From: Pseudomonas sp. B6002
Lineage (GTDB): Bacteria > Pseudomonadota > Gammaproteobacteria > Pseudomonadales > Pseudomonadaceae
NCBI RefSeq assembly: GCF_013385985.1
Contig: NZ_JACAOY010000012.1
Location: forward strand, 224,046 to 288,045
Reading direction: 5' to 3'
Length of the DNA: 64,000 bases
The notes beneath the pieces were generated by a model. That model was given only the letters and a program-made list of their open reading frames with translations, ran no database searches and had not been told where the DNA came from. The translations under genes and the position numbers were made by a program. Each line of letters opens with the position of its first letter. Positions within the stretch are counted from its first letter, which is position 1. Below are positions 26,677-35,803 of the stretch, piece by piece.

Positions 26677-27924
26677 GTGCCCACAGTTGAAATGGAACGT
26701 CGCCAGGTCGTGGTGATCGGCGCCGGGCCGTCCGGCGCCATCGCGGCAGCCCTGCTCAAGCGCAAAGGGCATGACGTGCTGGTCATCGAGCGCCAGCACT
26801 TTCCACGCTTCTCCATTGGCGAAAGCCTGCTGTCCCACTGCATCGACTTCATCGAAGAAGCCGGCATGCTCGACGCCGTGCAGGCCGCGGGGTTCCAGTT
26901 GAAAACCGGCGCCGCGTTCGCCTGGGGCGAGCGCTACAGTGCGTTTGATTTCAGCGACACCTTCAGCAACGGCAAGCCCACCACCTTCCAGGTGCAGCGC
27001 GGCGACTTCGACAAGTTGCTGGCTGACCAGGCCGCGCTGCAGGGGGTGGAAATCCGCTACGGCGAAACCATCGTCGGCGTGGACTTCAACGGCGATTGCC
27101 GCTACCTGCACGTGCGCCGCGAGAACGGCAGCGAGTACCACCTCAAGGCCAAGTTCGTGTTGGATGCCAGCGGTTACGGCCGCGTGCTGCCGCGCCTGCT
27201 GGACCTGGATGTACCGTCGGATTTCCCGGTGCGCCAGGCGGTGTTCACCCACGTCGAAGACCGCATCGAACACCCAGGCTTCGACCGCACCAAGATCCTC
27301 GTCACCACACACCCGACCCAACGCGATATCTGGTTCTGGACCATCCCGTTCAGCAACGGCCGTTGCTCGGTGGGGGTGGTCGCAGCCAAGGAGCATTTCG
27401 ACGGCCGCGACAGTGACCTCGATGCCTGCCTGCGCGGTTTCATCGACGAAACCCCTAGCCTGTCCGGCGTGCTGAAAAACGCCGTGTGGGACACCCCGGC
27501 GCGCACCATCGGCGGTTATGCGGCCAACGTCAAAAGCCTGCACGGCCCGGGCTTTGCCCTGTTGGGCAACGCGGCGGAGTTCCTCGACCCGGTATTCTCT
27601 TCCGGCGTGACCATCGCCATGCGCTCGGCGAGCATGGCCGCAGGGCTGCTGCATCGCCAACTGAACGGCGAGACGGTGGACTGGCAAACCGAGTTTGCCG
27701 AGCCATTGAAGCGCGGTGTCGACACCTTCCGTTGCTACGTCGAAGGCTGGTATGCCGGCACCTTCCAGGATGTGATTTTCCACCCGGGCAGCTCGCCCGA
27801 GATTCGCCGGATGATCAGCTCGATCCTCGCCGGCTATGCGTGGGACGAGCGCAATCCGTTTGTCAGTGAACCCAAGCGACGGCTACGGATGTTGTCGCAG
27901 ATTTGTGCAGGGGATGCCGCGTGA
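26677..27924 (+). CDS. FAD-dependent oxidoreductase, flavin-dependent halogenase type
   Basis: A 415-residue flavoprotein with an N-terminal GxGxxS FAD-binding loop (VVIGAGPSGAIAAALL) and the family segment FSIGESLLSH. Two halogenase marks are visible: a lysine at position 76 (FQLKTGAAFAWG), where phenol and pyrrole halogenases keep the catalytic lysine, and WFWTIP at 219-224, matching the WxWxIP motif. It may therefore halogenate the aryl head group. The broader family also holds reductases and monooxygenases, so the reaction is inferred. No flavin reductase gene is next to it. The GTG at 26677 is chosen because AGGAG lies five bases upstream. Confidence 0.8.
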   Translation: MPTVEMERRQVVVIGAGPSGAIAAALLKRKGHDVLVIERQHFPRFSIGESLLSHCIDFIEEAGMLDAVQAAGFQLKTGAAFAWGERYSAFDFSDTFSNGKPTTFQVQRGDFDKLLADQAALQGVEIRYGETIVGVDFNGDCRYLHVRRENGSEYHLKAKFVLDASGYGRVLPRLLDLDVPSDFPVRQAVFTHVEDRIEHPGFDRTKILVTTHPTQRDIWFWTIPFSNGRCSVGVVAAKEHFDGRDSDLDACLRGFIDETPSLSGVLKNAVWDTPARTIGGYAANVKSLHGPGFALLGNAAEFLDPVFSSGVTIAMRSASMAAGLLHRQLNGETVDWQTEFAEPLKRGVDTFRCYVEGWYAGTFQDVIFHPGSSPEIRRMISSILAGYAWDERNPFVSEPKRRLRMLSQICAGDAA

Positions 27925-28652
27925 GCACTCAATACCTCAGTAAAAACTACGTCGAAGAAACCAGGTTCGGGTTCTGGTTCCTGCGCAGCCACACTTGGCA
28001 ACACCATGTGCTGCGTGTGGCGATCAACGACTTGCGCAGCCTGTTCAGCGAGCCGCTGCCGGTGGCGCCGGTGCTACTGGACGCCGGCTGCGGTCAGGGC
28101 AAATCCTTCAAGCTGTTGCAGCAGGTGTTCGCCCCTGCCCACCTGATCGGCCTGGACGCCGACCCCCACAGTCTGGAACTGAGCAAGGCCGAAGCCGCGC
28201 GCCAGGGCCTGGATGTGCAGCTGATCGGCAGCGACTGCGCCACCCTTGATGTGCCGGACGCAAGCGTCGACATCCTGTTTTGCCACCAGACCTTCCACCA
28301 CCTGGTCGAGCAGCATCGCGCACTGAAAGAGTTCTACCGCGTGCTCAAGCCGGGCGGTTATTTGCTGTTTGCCGAATCCACCGAGGCGTACATCGACACC
28401 TGGGTAATTCGCTGGCTGTTCCGCCACCCCATGCACGTGCAAAAAAGCGCCGAGGAATACCTGGAGATGCTGCGCGATCAGGGCTTCGAATTTGGCCCGC
28501 AGAACGTCTCCTACCCGTACCTGTGGTGGAGCCGCTCCAGCGATTTCGGCCTGCTGGAACGCTGGGGCCTGCGCAACCCGCCACCGGTGGGCCAGCGTGA
28601 GGAAACCCTGGTCAACTGCGTGGCGCGCAAACCCTTGGCGAGCCCTGAATGA
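27921..28652 (+). CDS. Class I SAM-dependent methyltransferase
   Basis: A 243-residue methyltransferase with motif I LLDAGCGQGKS, an acidic motif II (LIGLDADPH) and the later block FYRVLKPGGYLLF. By analogy with ApeB in other clusters it would methylate the aryl ring of the pigment; the position modified cannot be told. GTG at 27921 overlaps the stop of the flavoprotein gene (GTGA), and its stop overlaps the next ATG. Confidence 0.83.
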   Translation: MSTQYLSKNYVEETRFGFWFLRSHTWQHHVLRVAINDLRSLFSEPLPVAPVLLDAGCGQGKSFKLLQQVFAPAHLIGLDADPHSLELSKAEAARQGLDVQLIGSDCATLDVPDASVDILFCHQTFHHLVEQHRALKEFYRVLKPGGYLLFAESTEAYIDTWVIRWLFRHPMHVQKSAEEYLEMLRDQGFEFGPQNVSYPYLWWSRSSDFGLLERWGLRNPPPVGQREETLVNCVARKPLASPE

Positions 28653-29134
28653 TGATCCGTCTGTTGTTGATGGGCTGCCTGTTACTGCTGAGCGCCTGCG
28701 CCAGCCAGCCACCGCTGCCCGAAAAAATCCCGGCCCTGGCGCTGCCCATGCAGCTGCATGTGCAGCGCCAGGCAGACGGTCAAAGCCAGGACTGGTTGCT
28801 GGTGATCCAGCGCGAAGGCGCGGCGATTCGCTGGTCGATGATGGACCCGCTGGGCATTCCCCAGGCCCGGCAGAAGCTGGTCGACGGTCAGTGGCAAGCC
28901 GACGGCTTGCTGCCGCCCAACCCCCAGGCACGGGACTTGTTCGCCGCACTGTTATTCGCCCTGACGTCGGCGGACGATGTGCGAAAGCTGTACCCCACCG
29001 CGCAGGCCATGGACCTTACCCGCACGCTGCCCGGCCACTGGCAGATCGTGTACCAGTCGTCTGAGGTCTTCAGTGTGAACATGAGCGGGCAACCGTTGAG
29101 CTACCGCATCAGCCCGCTGGGGGCCGCACGATGA
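28649..29134 (+). CDS. apeN: DUF3261-type lipoprotein of the APE operon (ApeN)
   Basis: A 161-residue lipoprotein with a clear lipobox (LLSAC, lipidated Cys17) and a serine at +2 region (CASQ), which favours sorting to the outer membrane. Its position between the exporter block and the ketosynthase block matches ApeN. It may accept the pigment or act with the LolA-like protein, much as LolB works with LolA; this is inference. Confidence 0.75.
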   Translation: MMIRLLLMGCLLLLSACASQPPLPEKIPALALPMQLHVQRQADGQSQDWLLVIQREGAAIRWSMMDPLGIPQARQKLVDGQWQADGLLPPNPQARDLFAALLFALTSADDVRKLYPTAQAMDLTRTLPGHWQIVYQSSEVFSVNMSGQPLSYRISPLGAAR

Positions 29135-30297
29135 CCGCCTACCTCAACGCCCTCGGCGTAATCTGCGCCCTCGGCCGTGGCCAGGACGAAGTCAGCCGCA
29201 GCCTGTTTGCCGGTGACTGCTCGGGCATGCGCGCCGAAAGCGGCTGGGTACCGGACCGTGTGCTGCCGGTGGCCGGCGTGCCGGGTGAACTGGCGACCAT
29301 CCCAACGGAGCTGAACCAGCAAAGCAGCCGGAATAACCAGCTGTTGCTGGAAGCGGCGCTGCAGATTGAGGCACAGATCCGCCAGGCCATCGACACCTAT
29401 GGCGCCTCGCGGGTCGGCATTGTGCTCGGTACCAGCACGTCGGGTATCGATGAGGCGAGCCGTGGCATTGCGCATTACCTGCGCGACAACCAGTTCCCCG
29501 GTGATTACGACTACCAGCAACAGGAACTCAGCGCTCCGGCCAACTTCCTCGCCGACTGGTTGCAACTGAGCGGACCGGCCTATGTGATCTCCACCGCCTG
29601 CACCTCCAGCGCCCGCGCGTTGATGAGTGCCCAGCGCCTGCTGGACTTGGGCGTGTGCGATGCGGTGATCTGCGGCGGCGTCGACAGCCTGTGCAAGCTG
29701 ACGCTTAACGGCTTTACCTCGCTGGAAGCGGTGTCGAGCGAGCGTTGCAACCCGTTCTCGGTGAACCGCAACGGCATCAACATCGGCGAAGCCGCGGTGC
29801 TGTTCCTGATGAGCCGCGAGACTGCGCCCATCGCGCTGCTGGGCAGCGGCGCCAGCTGCGACGCGCACCATATTTCCGCGCCGGAGCCCACCGGCAAGGG
29901 CGCGCTGCAAGCAATGCGCAAGGCGTTGGCCAGCGCCAAACTTGCGCCCGAGCAGATCGGTTACCTGAACCTGCACGGCACAGCCACCCAACACAACGAC
30001 GCCATGGAAAGCCTGGCGGTTGCCCAACTGTTCCCCCAAGGCGTGGCCTGTTCGTCGACCAAGCCCATGAGCGGCCACACCCTGGGTGCCGCCGGTGCAC
30101 TGGAGGCCGCGTTCTGCTGGTTGAGCCTGGCCCACGGTGTGGTGCCGCCCCATGTGTGGGACGGCCAGGCCGACCCGGCACTGCCGGCCCTGCACTGGGC
30201 GCAAGCCGGTGACACCTTGAAAAAACGCTGCCTGATGAGCAATTCGTTTGCCTTCGGCGGCAACAACGTCAGCCTGATAATCGCAGAGGCCCCATGA
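29131..30297 (+). CDS. apeO: Beta-ketoacyl-ACP synthase (ApeO)
   Basis: A 388-residue chain-elongating ketosynthase with the full catalytic set: Cys157 (STACTSSA), His282 (NLHGTATQHND), Lys311 and His316 (TKPMSGHTLGA). In the E. coli system ApeO and the chain length factor ApeC form the heterodimer that extends the polyene. Here the two genes lie at opposite ends of the operon. Four-base overlaps join it to both neighbours. Confidence 0.9.
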   Translation: MTAYLNALGVICALGRGQDEVSRSLFAGDCSGMRAESGWVPDRVLPVAGVPGELATIPTELNQQSSRNNQLLLEAALQIEAQIRQAIDTYGASRVGIVLGTSTSGIDEASRGIAHYLRDNQFPGDYDYQQQELSAPANFLADWLQLSGPAYVISTACTSSARALMSAQRLLDLGVCDAVICGGVDSLCKLTLNGFTSLEAVSSERCNPFSVNRNGINIGEAAVLFLMSRETAPIALLGSGASCDAHHISAPEPTGKGALQAMRKALASAKLAPEQIGYLNLHGTATQHNDAMESLAVAQLFPQGVACSSTKPMSGHTLGAAGALEAAFCWLSLAHGVVPPHVWDGQADPALPALHWAQAGDTLKKRCLMSNSFAFGGNNVSLIIAEAP

Positions 30298-30755
30298 TCG
30301 ATTGGCCACTCGCTGAACTGCTGCCCCACGCGGGCGACATGATCCTGATCGACCAGGTGCTGTCGTTCGATGAAGAGCAGGTTCACACCCGCGTCACCGT
30401 CAAGCCTGGCGGCCTGTTCAACCGCGACGACGGCAGCCTGCCGGCGTGGGTCGGCATCGAGCTGATGGCGCAAAGCGTCGCGGCTTACGCCGGTTGCCGT
30501 GCGCGTCAGAAAGGCGAGGCCGTGGAACTGGGCTTCTTGCTGGGCACACGCAAGTACGAGTGCAACGTGGAACACTTCCCGGCCGGCGCCGAGCTGACCA
30601 TCCACGGCCTGCGTTCCCTGGAAGACGACAATGGCATGGGTGTGTTCGAATGCCACCTGACCGGTGATGGCATTTTGGCTAGCGCCCGCTTGAACGTATT
30701 CCGACCGCCCCAGGCGGCCAACTATTTAGATGAATCGAAGGACGTAACGCCATGA
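30294..30755 (+). CDS. apeP: 3-Hydroxyacyl-ACP dehydratase (ApeP)
   Basis: A 153-residue hotdog-fold dehydratase with LLPHAGDMILIDQV near the N-terminus (catalytic His12) and the central helix WVGIELMAQSVAAYAG. It removes water from 3-hydroxyacyl-ACP to form each polyene double bond. In E. coli it works as a heterodimer with ApeI, which in this operon is the C-terminal domain of the ligase protein. Confidence 0.87.
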   Translation: MIDWPLAELLPHAGDMILIDQVLSFDEEQVHTRVTVKPGGLFNRDDGSLPAWVGIELMAQSVAAYAGCRARQKGEAVELGFLLGTRKYECNVEHFPAGAELTIHGLRSLEDDNGMGVFECHLTGDGILASARLNVFRPPQAANYLDESKDVTP

Positions 30756-31480
30756 CTGAATCCGTACTGGTCACCGGCTCCAGCCGTGGCATTGGCCGCG
30801 CCATCGCCCTGCGCCTGGCCCAGGCCGGCCATGACATCGTGCTGCATTGCCGCAGTGGCCGCGCCCAAGCCGACGCGGTGCAAGTCGAAATCGAAGCCCT
30901 GGGCCGCAAGGCACGGGTGCTGCAGTTCGATGTGGCGGACCGTGCCGCGTGCAAGGCAATCCTCGAAGCCGATGTGGAGCAGCATGGCGCCTACTACGGC
31001 GTGGTGCTCAACGCCGGCCTGACCCGCGACGGCGCGTTCCCGGCCCTGTCGGAAGACGACTGGGACGTGGTGATGCGCACCAACCTCGACGGTTTCTACA
31101 ACGTGCTGCACCCGGTGATGATGCCGATGATCCGACGTCGCGCGGCCGGGCGTATCGTGTGCATCACGTCGGTGTCCGGCTTGATCGGCAACCGTGGCCA
31201 GGTCAACTACAGCGCGTCCAAGGCCGGCTTGATCGGCGCCGCCAAGGCCCTGGCCATCGAGCTGGGCAAGCGCAAGATCACGGTCAACTGCGTGGCACCT
31301 GGCCTGATCGACACCGCCATGCTCGATGAGAACGTGCCGGTGGAAGAGCTGATGAAGATGATCCCCGCGCAGCGCATGGGCACCCCGGAAGAGGTGGCCG
31401 GCGCGGTGAATTTCCTGATGTCGGCCGAGGCCGGCTACATCACGCGCCAGGTGCTGGCCGTGAACGGAGGCCTGTGCTGA
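30752..31480 (+). CDS. apeQ: 3-Oxoacyl-ACP reductase, FabG type (ApeQ)
   Basis: A 242-residue short-chain dehydrogenase that reduces 3-ketoacyl-ACP with NADPH. The cofactor loop VTGSSRGIGRAIAL, the catalytic serine region (ITSVSGLIGN) and the YSASK motif are all present. It overlaps apeP by four bases and apeR by one base. Confidence 0.92.
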   Translation: MTESVLVTGSSRGIGRAIALRLAQAGHDIVLHCRSGRAQADAVQVEIEALGRKARVLQFDVADRAACKAILEADVEQHGAYYGVVLNAGLTRDGAFPALSEDDWDVVMRTNLDGFYNVLHPVMMPMIRRRAAGRIVCITSVSGLIGNRGQVNYSASKAGLIGAAKALAIELGKRKITVNCVAPGLIDTAMLDENVPVEELMKMIPAQRMGTPEEVAGAVNFLMSAEAGYITRQVLAVNGGLC

Positions 31481-32706
31481 TGAAGCGCGTTGTAGTGACC
31501 GGCATGGCCGGTATGACCTCCCTGGGTGGCGACTGGGAGACCATCGCCGCCAACTTTCGTGCCAACCGCAGCGGCATCCGGCGCATGGACGAGTGGGACC
31601 GGTTTACCGAATTGAACACGCGCTTGGCCGGGCCGATCGACGACTTCGTCGTGCCCGCCCACTGGACGCGCAAGCAGCTGCGTAGCATGGGCCGTGTTTC
31701 GCGCCTGGCCGTGTGGGCCGCTGAGCAGGCGTTGCAGGACGCGGGTTTGCTCGGCGACGAGTCGATCAAGGACGGGCGCATGGGCGTGGCCTGTGGCTCG
31801 TCCACCGGCAGCACCGATGAGATCAAGGCGTTCGGCAATATGCTGCTGAACTCGGTGGCCGAGGGGCTGAATGCCAACTCCTACGTGCGCATGATGCCGC
31901 ACACCACGGCAGCGAATATCAGCATCTTCTTTGGCCTCACCGGGCGGCTGATCCCCACCTCCAGCGCCTGCACCAGCGGCAGCCAAGGCATCGGGTATGC
32001 CTACGAGGCGATCAAGTTCGGGCGCTTGCCGTTGATGCTCGCCGGGGGCGCCGAAGAGCTGTGCCCGACCGAAGCCATGGTGTTCGACGCGCTGTACGCC
32101 ACCAGCCTGAAAAACGATGCACCGCAAACCAGCCCGCGCCCCTACGACAGCGGCCGCGATGGCCTGGTGATCGGCGAAGGCGGCGGCATGCTGGTCCTCG
32201 AAGAGCTGGAGCATGCGTTGGCCCGTGGGGCGCATATCCATGCTGAACTGGTCGGTTTCGGCAGCAACGCCGACGGCCAGCACACCACTCGCCCCGAGCA
32301 GAAAACCATGCGCCGCGCGATGGAACTGGCGCTGGAAGACGCCGGGCTGGAGCCGTCTGCCATCGGCTACGTCAACGGTCACGGCACCGCTACCGACCAG
32401 GGCGACATCGCCGAGACCCTGGCCACCAGCAGCCTGTTCGGTAGCCGCATGCCCATCAGCTCGCAGAAGAGCTTTCTCGGCCACACCCTGGGCGCATGCG
32501 GAGCGTTGGAGTCGTGGTTCAGCATCGAGATGATGAACCGCAACCAGTACGTGCACACCTTCAACCTGGATTCGGTGGACCCGCAATGCGGCGAGCTGGA
32601 TTACCTGCAGGGTGAATTTCGCGAGATGCACCACGACTACGTGATGAACAACAACTTTGCCTTTGGCGGCGTCAACACGTCGCTGATCTTTCGCCGCTGG
32701 TCCTGA
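31480..32706 (+). CDS. apeR: Beta-ketoacyl-ACP synthase (ApeR)
   Basis: A 408-residue ketosynthase with catalytic Cys164 (SSACTSGSQG), His301 (NGHGTATDQGD), Lys330 and His335 (QKSFLGHTLGA). In E. coli ApeR is a homodimer and is thought to carry out early condensation on the aryl starter, separate from ApeO/ApeC. The ATG at 31480 has GGAGG nine bases upstream and overlaps the apeQ stop (TGATG); a GTG at 31474 would add two residues. Confidence 0.9.
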   Translation: MKRVVVTGMAGMTSLGGDWETIAANFRANRSGIRRMDEWDRFTELNTRLAGPIDDFVVPAHWTRKQLRSMGRVSRLAVWAAEQALQDAGLLGDESIKDGRMGVACGSSTGSTDEIKAFGNMLLNSVAEGLNANSYVRMMPHTTAANISIFFGLTGRLIPTSSACTSGSQGIGYAYEAIKFGRLPLMLAGGAEELCPTEAMVFDALYATSLKNDAPQTSPRPYDSGRDGLVIGEGGGMLVLEELEHALARGAHIHAELVGFGSNADGQHTTRPEQKTMRRAMELALEDAGLEPSAIGYVNGHGTATDQGDIAETLATSSLFGSRMPISSQKSFLGHTLGACGALESWFSIEMMNRNQYVHTFNLDSVDPQCGELDYLQGEFREMHHDYVMNNNFAFGGVNTSLIFRRWS

Positions 32707-32732
32707 CTGTTAAATCGATTGGAGAATACGGA

Positions 32733-33176
32733 ATGTCTTCCTTGCTACGCGCCACCCTGATCACCCTGGCCCTGCTGGTCACCGCCGGCTGCACCAACAA
32801 GCCGATCCTCAACACCCAGCACGACCTGCCGGCCAACGCCCAGGTCAGTGAAGAGAAAATGAAGGTGATCATCGTCAACGCCCTGCAAAAGCGCGAATGG
32901 ACGGTCCAGCGCCTGAGCCCGCAGCTGGTGCAGGCCGAAATCAATGTGCGTAACCAGTTTTATGCCGCCATCGACATCCGCTACACCCGCAACAGCTACG
33001 CCATCACCTACCGCGACAGCCGCGATTTGGGCTACAAGGACGGCACGATCCATCGCAACTACAACCGCTGGGTGAGCATGCTCGACCGCGACATCATGGC
33101 GGCGCTGCGTAGCAATGGCATGAATGAAGCGGGCTCGGCGGCGCAGTCGTTTGGGCAGACGGGCACCACCCAGTAA
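32733..33176 (+). CDS. Small lipoprotein of unknown function
   Basis: A 147-residue protein with a signal peptide and lipobox ending at Cys20 (VTAGC). The mature part (about 127 residues) has alternating charged and aromatic stretches but no domain I recognise. It starts 26 bases after apeR with GGAG before the ATG, and a terminator follows it, so it is probably the last gene of the transcript; it may instead belong to the conserved backbone next to the operon. Confidence 0.75.
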   Translation: MSSLLRATLITLALLVTAGCTNKPILNTQHDLPANAQVSEEKMKVIIVNALQKREWTVQRLSPQLVQAEINVRNQFYAAIDIRYTRNSYAITYRDSRDLGYKDGTIHRNYNRWVSMLDRDIMAALRSNGMNEAGSAAQSFGQTGTTQ

Positions 33177-33208
33177 AGCTGAGGTTGTGGTTTCTCCAGA
33201 AACGACAA

Positions 33209-33232
33209 AGGGCGCCTTTCGGCGCCCTCTTC
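33209..33232 (+). terminator. Terminator at the end of the APE transcript
   Basis: GC-rich hairpin AGGGCGCC/GGCGCCCT with a TTTC loop (33209-33228), followed by the short T-rich TCTTC. The T-run is weak but the stem is perfect, and it lies 33 bases after the last stop codon. Confidence 0.65.
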
Positions 33233-33378
33233 ACAAACAGGTTGGCTTGTCATCGCCGCGTCCTGTCTGGCTCTACGATGGCTGGTTACCCAGGATCCTC
33301 AGAGTCTCACAAGCCCCTTTGCGGGAACACGGGCAGTATGCCTGAAGCAAAGACAGCTGGAAAATACCGACGATCAAA

Positions 33379-33467
33379 TGTGGGAGCGGGCTTGCCCGCG
33401 AATGCGGAGTGTCAGTCGACACACCTGCCAACTGGCCCACCACATTCGCAGGCAAGCCAGCTCCCAC
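33379..33467. repeat. REP doublet (REPIN) with unlike halves
   Basis: Left arm TGTGGGAGCGGGCTTGCCCG and right arm CAGGCAAGCCAGCTCCCACA; the two belong to slightly different variants (GGGC against CAGG at the inner end). Confidence 0.88.
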
Positions 33468-33497
33468 AAAGAGCTGCTTCGTTTTAAAGTCCGTTTT

Positions 33498-34391
33498 TTA
33501 TTGAATGGCCTTGCGCGTCAACAACTCCACAAACGCCTCTGCCATCGGCGTTTGCACGCCTTTGCGCTGCACTAGCCACACCGCCGTCATCGCCTCCTCA
33601 TCCAGCAGCGTGCGATAGACCACCCCGTCGATCCGGATGCGCTGGTAAGACGCTGGCAGCACCGATACGCCTAACCCCGCCGCTACCAGGCCGATGATGG
33701 TCATGGCCTCCCCGGCTTCCTGGGCGAAGTGCGGGCTGAAACCGGCATCTCGCGCCAGGTTGATCAGTTGGGCGTAGAGGCCACTGCCATAACTGCGCGG
33801 GAAAAACACGAACGGCTCCTGCGCCAACTGCGCCAGGTGCAGGCCTCGTTCGCTACCTTGCACCAGTGGGTGGCCGGCGCTCAATACGGCCACCAGTGGC
33901 TCGCGCATCAGTTCGACCACACTCAGGGAATCCGGCAGCGGCAGCGGGCGCATCAACCCCACCTGAATCGACTCATCCACCAGCGAGTCAGCCACTTCGG
34001 TGCTGCTCATTTCCTGCAGGTTCAAATGCACCGCCGGGAACGCCTGGCGAAACGCAAAGATCGCCTTGGGGATGCTGGCGTTGAACGGTGCCGAGGAGGT
34101 GAAACCGATCTTCAGCTCACCCAATTCCCCCAGTTGTGCACGCCGCGCCACATCGGAAGCCTTGTCGACCTGGGCCAGCACCAATCGCGCCTCGTGCAGG
34201 AACAGTCGCCCCGCCTCGCTCAGCTCGACCCGACGGTTGGTACGCTCGAACAACCGCGCCCCCACTTCCTGCTCCAGCGCCTGGATCTGCTGGCTCAGGG
34301 GCGGTTGCGAGATGCCCAGCACCTGCGCGGCGCGGCCGAAATGCAGCTCTTCGGCGACGGCGATGAAGTACCGCAAGTGACGCAATTCCAT
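33498..34391 (-). CDS. LysR-family transcriptional regulator
   Basis: A 297-residue regulator with the N-terminal winged helix-turn-helix (MELRHLRYFIAVAEE... SQPPLSQQIQALE, residues 1-60) and a C-terminal effector-binding domain. It resembles the CatR/BenM-type branch, whose effectors are often aromatic acids. It is divergent from the MFS transporter gene 124 bases away, the usual arrangement in which the regulator controls its neighbour; the A/T-rich spacer would hold the operator. The effector is unknown. Confidence 0.9.
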   Translation of the reverse strand: MELRHLRYFIAVAEELHFGRAAQVLGISQPPLSQQIQALEQEVGARLFERTNRRVELSEAGRLFLHEARLVLAQVDKASDVARRAQLGELGELKIGFTSSAPFNASIPKAIFAFRQAFPAVHLNLQEMSSTEVADSLVDESIQVGLMRPLPLPDSLSVVELMREPLVAVLSAGHPLVQGSERGLHLAQLAQEPFVFFPRSYGSGLYAQLINLARDAGFSPHFAQEAGEAMTIIGLVAAGLGVSVLPASYQRIRIDGVVYRTLLDEEAMTAVWLVQRKGVQTPMAEAFVELLTRKAIQ

Positions 34392-34515
34392 GCAAACCTC
34401 ATTAGGTCGTAAAAGCTCTCAAACAGGTCGAACAATATATTGGAAAGAATCATTAGCCAGCTATATTCTTTTTTGCAGTGCCAGTCCTGGCCTGCTCTTC
34501 CTCCCCGAGGTCCCC

Positions 34516-35790
34516 GTGAAAGCTGCTGTCGCTCCACTTGCTCAAGAAGCCCCACCCACTGCCCTGGACGAAGTCGTCGCCCAGCTCAACGAGCAGTACA
34601 TCGAAAAAGGCACGCCGATGTTCATGCGCACGGTGCTGGCGCTGTTCTCCGGTGGTTTCGCCACTTTTGCCCTGCTGTACTGCGTACAACCGATGATGCC
34701 GGCGCTGTCCCACGAATTTTCCATCAATGCGGCGCAAAGCAGCCTGATCCTGTCGGTGGCGACCGCGATGCTGGCGCTGGGCCTGCTGATTACCGGGCCG
34801 ATCTCCGACACCCTGGGGCGTAAACGGGTGATGGTTTCTGCGTTGTTCTGCGCCGGACTCGCGACGATCGCCAGCGGCCTGATGCCGACCTGGGAGGGCA
34901 TTCTGTTTATGCGCGCATTGGTGGGCCTGTCGCTGAGCGGCCTGGCCGCCGTTGCGATGACCTACCTGAGCGAAGAGATCCACCCCCAGCACATCGGCCT
35001 GGCGATGGGGCTCTACATCGGCGGCAACGCCATTGGCGGCATGAGCGGGCGGCTAATCATCGGCGTGCTGATCGATTTTGTAAGCTGGCACACCGCAATG
35101 CTGATCATCGGCGCCCTGGCCCTGATCGCCGCCACGGTGTTCTGGAAAATCCTCCCCGAATCGCGCAACTTCCGCGCCAGCAGCCTCAAGCCGCGCACCT
35201 TGCTCGATGGTTTTGTCATGCACTTCAAGGACGCCGGCCTGCCGTGGCTGTTTCTAGAAGCCTTCCTGCTGATGGGCGCGTTCGTGACGATGTTCAACTA
35301 CATCGGCTATCGCCTGCTGGCCGATCCCTATGACCTGAGCCAGGCCGTGGTGGGCCTGCTGTCGCTGGTGTACCTCTCGGGCATCTACAGCTCGGCCAAA
35401 ATCGGCTCCCTGGCCGACCGCCTCGGCCGCCGTCGCGTGCTGTGGGGCACCATCGTGTTGATGCTGGCCGGCATGGCGCTCACCCTGTTCACCCCACTGT
35501 GGCTGGTGGTGCCAGGCATGCTGATCTTCACCTTCGGCTTCTTCGGCGCCCACTCCGTGGCCAGTAGCTGGATCGGCCGCCGCGCAGTAAAGGCCAAGGG
35601 GCAGGCGTCGTCGCTGTACCTGTTCTGCTACTACGTGGGGTCGAGTATTGCGGGGACGGCGGGCGGGTTCTTCTGGCACTTTGCCGGATGGAACGGGATT
35701 GGGGCGTTTATCGTGGCGCTGTTGATTGGCGCGTTGCTGGTGGCGTTGAAGCTGGCGAAATTGCCGCCGTTGGGGCAAACGGCGGCATGA
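34516..35790 (+). CDS. MFS transporter (YnfM-like efflux permease)
   Basis: A 424-residue major facilitator with about twelve membrane helices. The loop GPISDTLGRKRV between helices 2 and 3 carries the MFS signature, repeated as GSLADRLGRRRV in the second half. A hydrophilic leader of about 40 residues precedes the first helix. The GTG at 34516, with GAGG five bases upstream, is preferred to the codon at 34390, which would reach into the LysR start and add 42 residues. It is probably controlled by the divergent LysR protein; the substrate is unknown. Confidence 0.85.
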   Translation: MKAAVAPLAQEAPPTALDEVVAQLNEQYIEKGTPMFMRTVLALFSGGFATFALLYCVQPMMPALSHEFSINAAQSSLILSVATAMLALGLLITGPISDTLGRKRVMVSALFCAGLATIASGLMPTWEGILFMRALVGLSLSGLAAVAMTYLSEEIHPQHIGLAMGLYIGGNAIGGMSGRLIIGVLIDFVSWHTAMLIIGALALIAATVFWKILPESRNFRASSLKPRTLLDGFVMHFKDAGLPWLFLEAFLLMGAFVTMFNYIGYRLLADPYDLSQAVVGLLSLVYLSGIYSSAKIGSLADRLGRRRVLWGTIVLMLAGMALTLFTPLWLVVPGMLIFTFGFFGAHSVASSWIGRRAVKAKGQASSLYLFCYYVGSSIAGTAGGFFWHFAGWNGIGAFIVALLIGALLVALKLAKLPPLGQTAA

Positions 35791-35803
35791 AGTCGTATTG
35801 AAC

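Larger units (their letters stand above)
33177..33497. other. Gene-free stretch with a terminator and a REP doublet
   Basis: About 320 bases between the last gene of the pigment transcript and the LysR gene. It holds the hairpin terminator at 33209 and the REP doublet at 33379, listed separately; nothing else was recognised. Confidence 0.6.
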
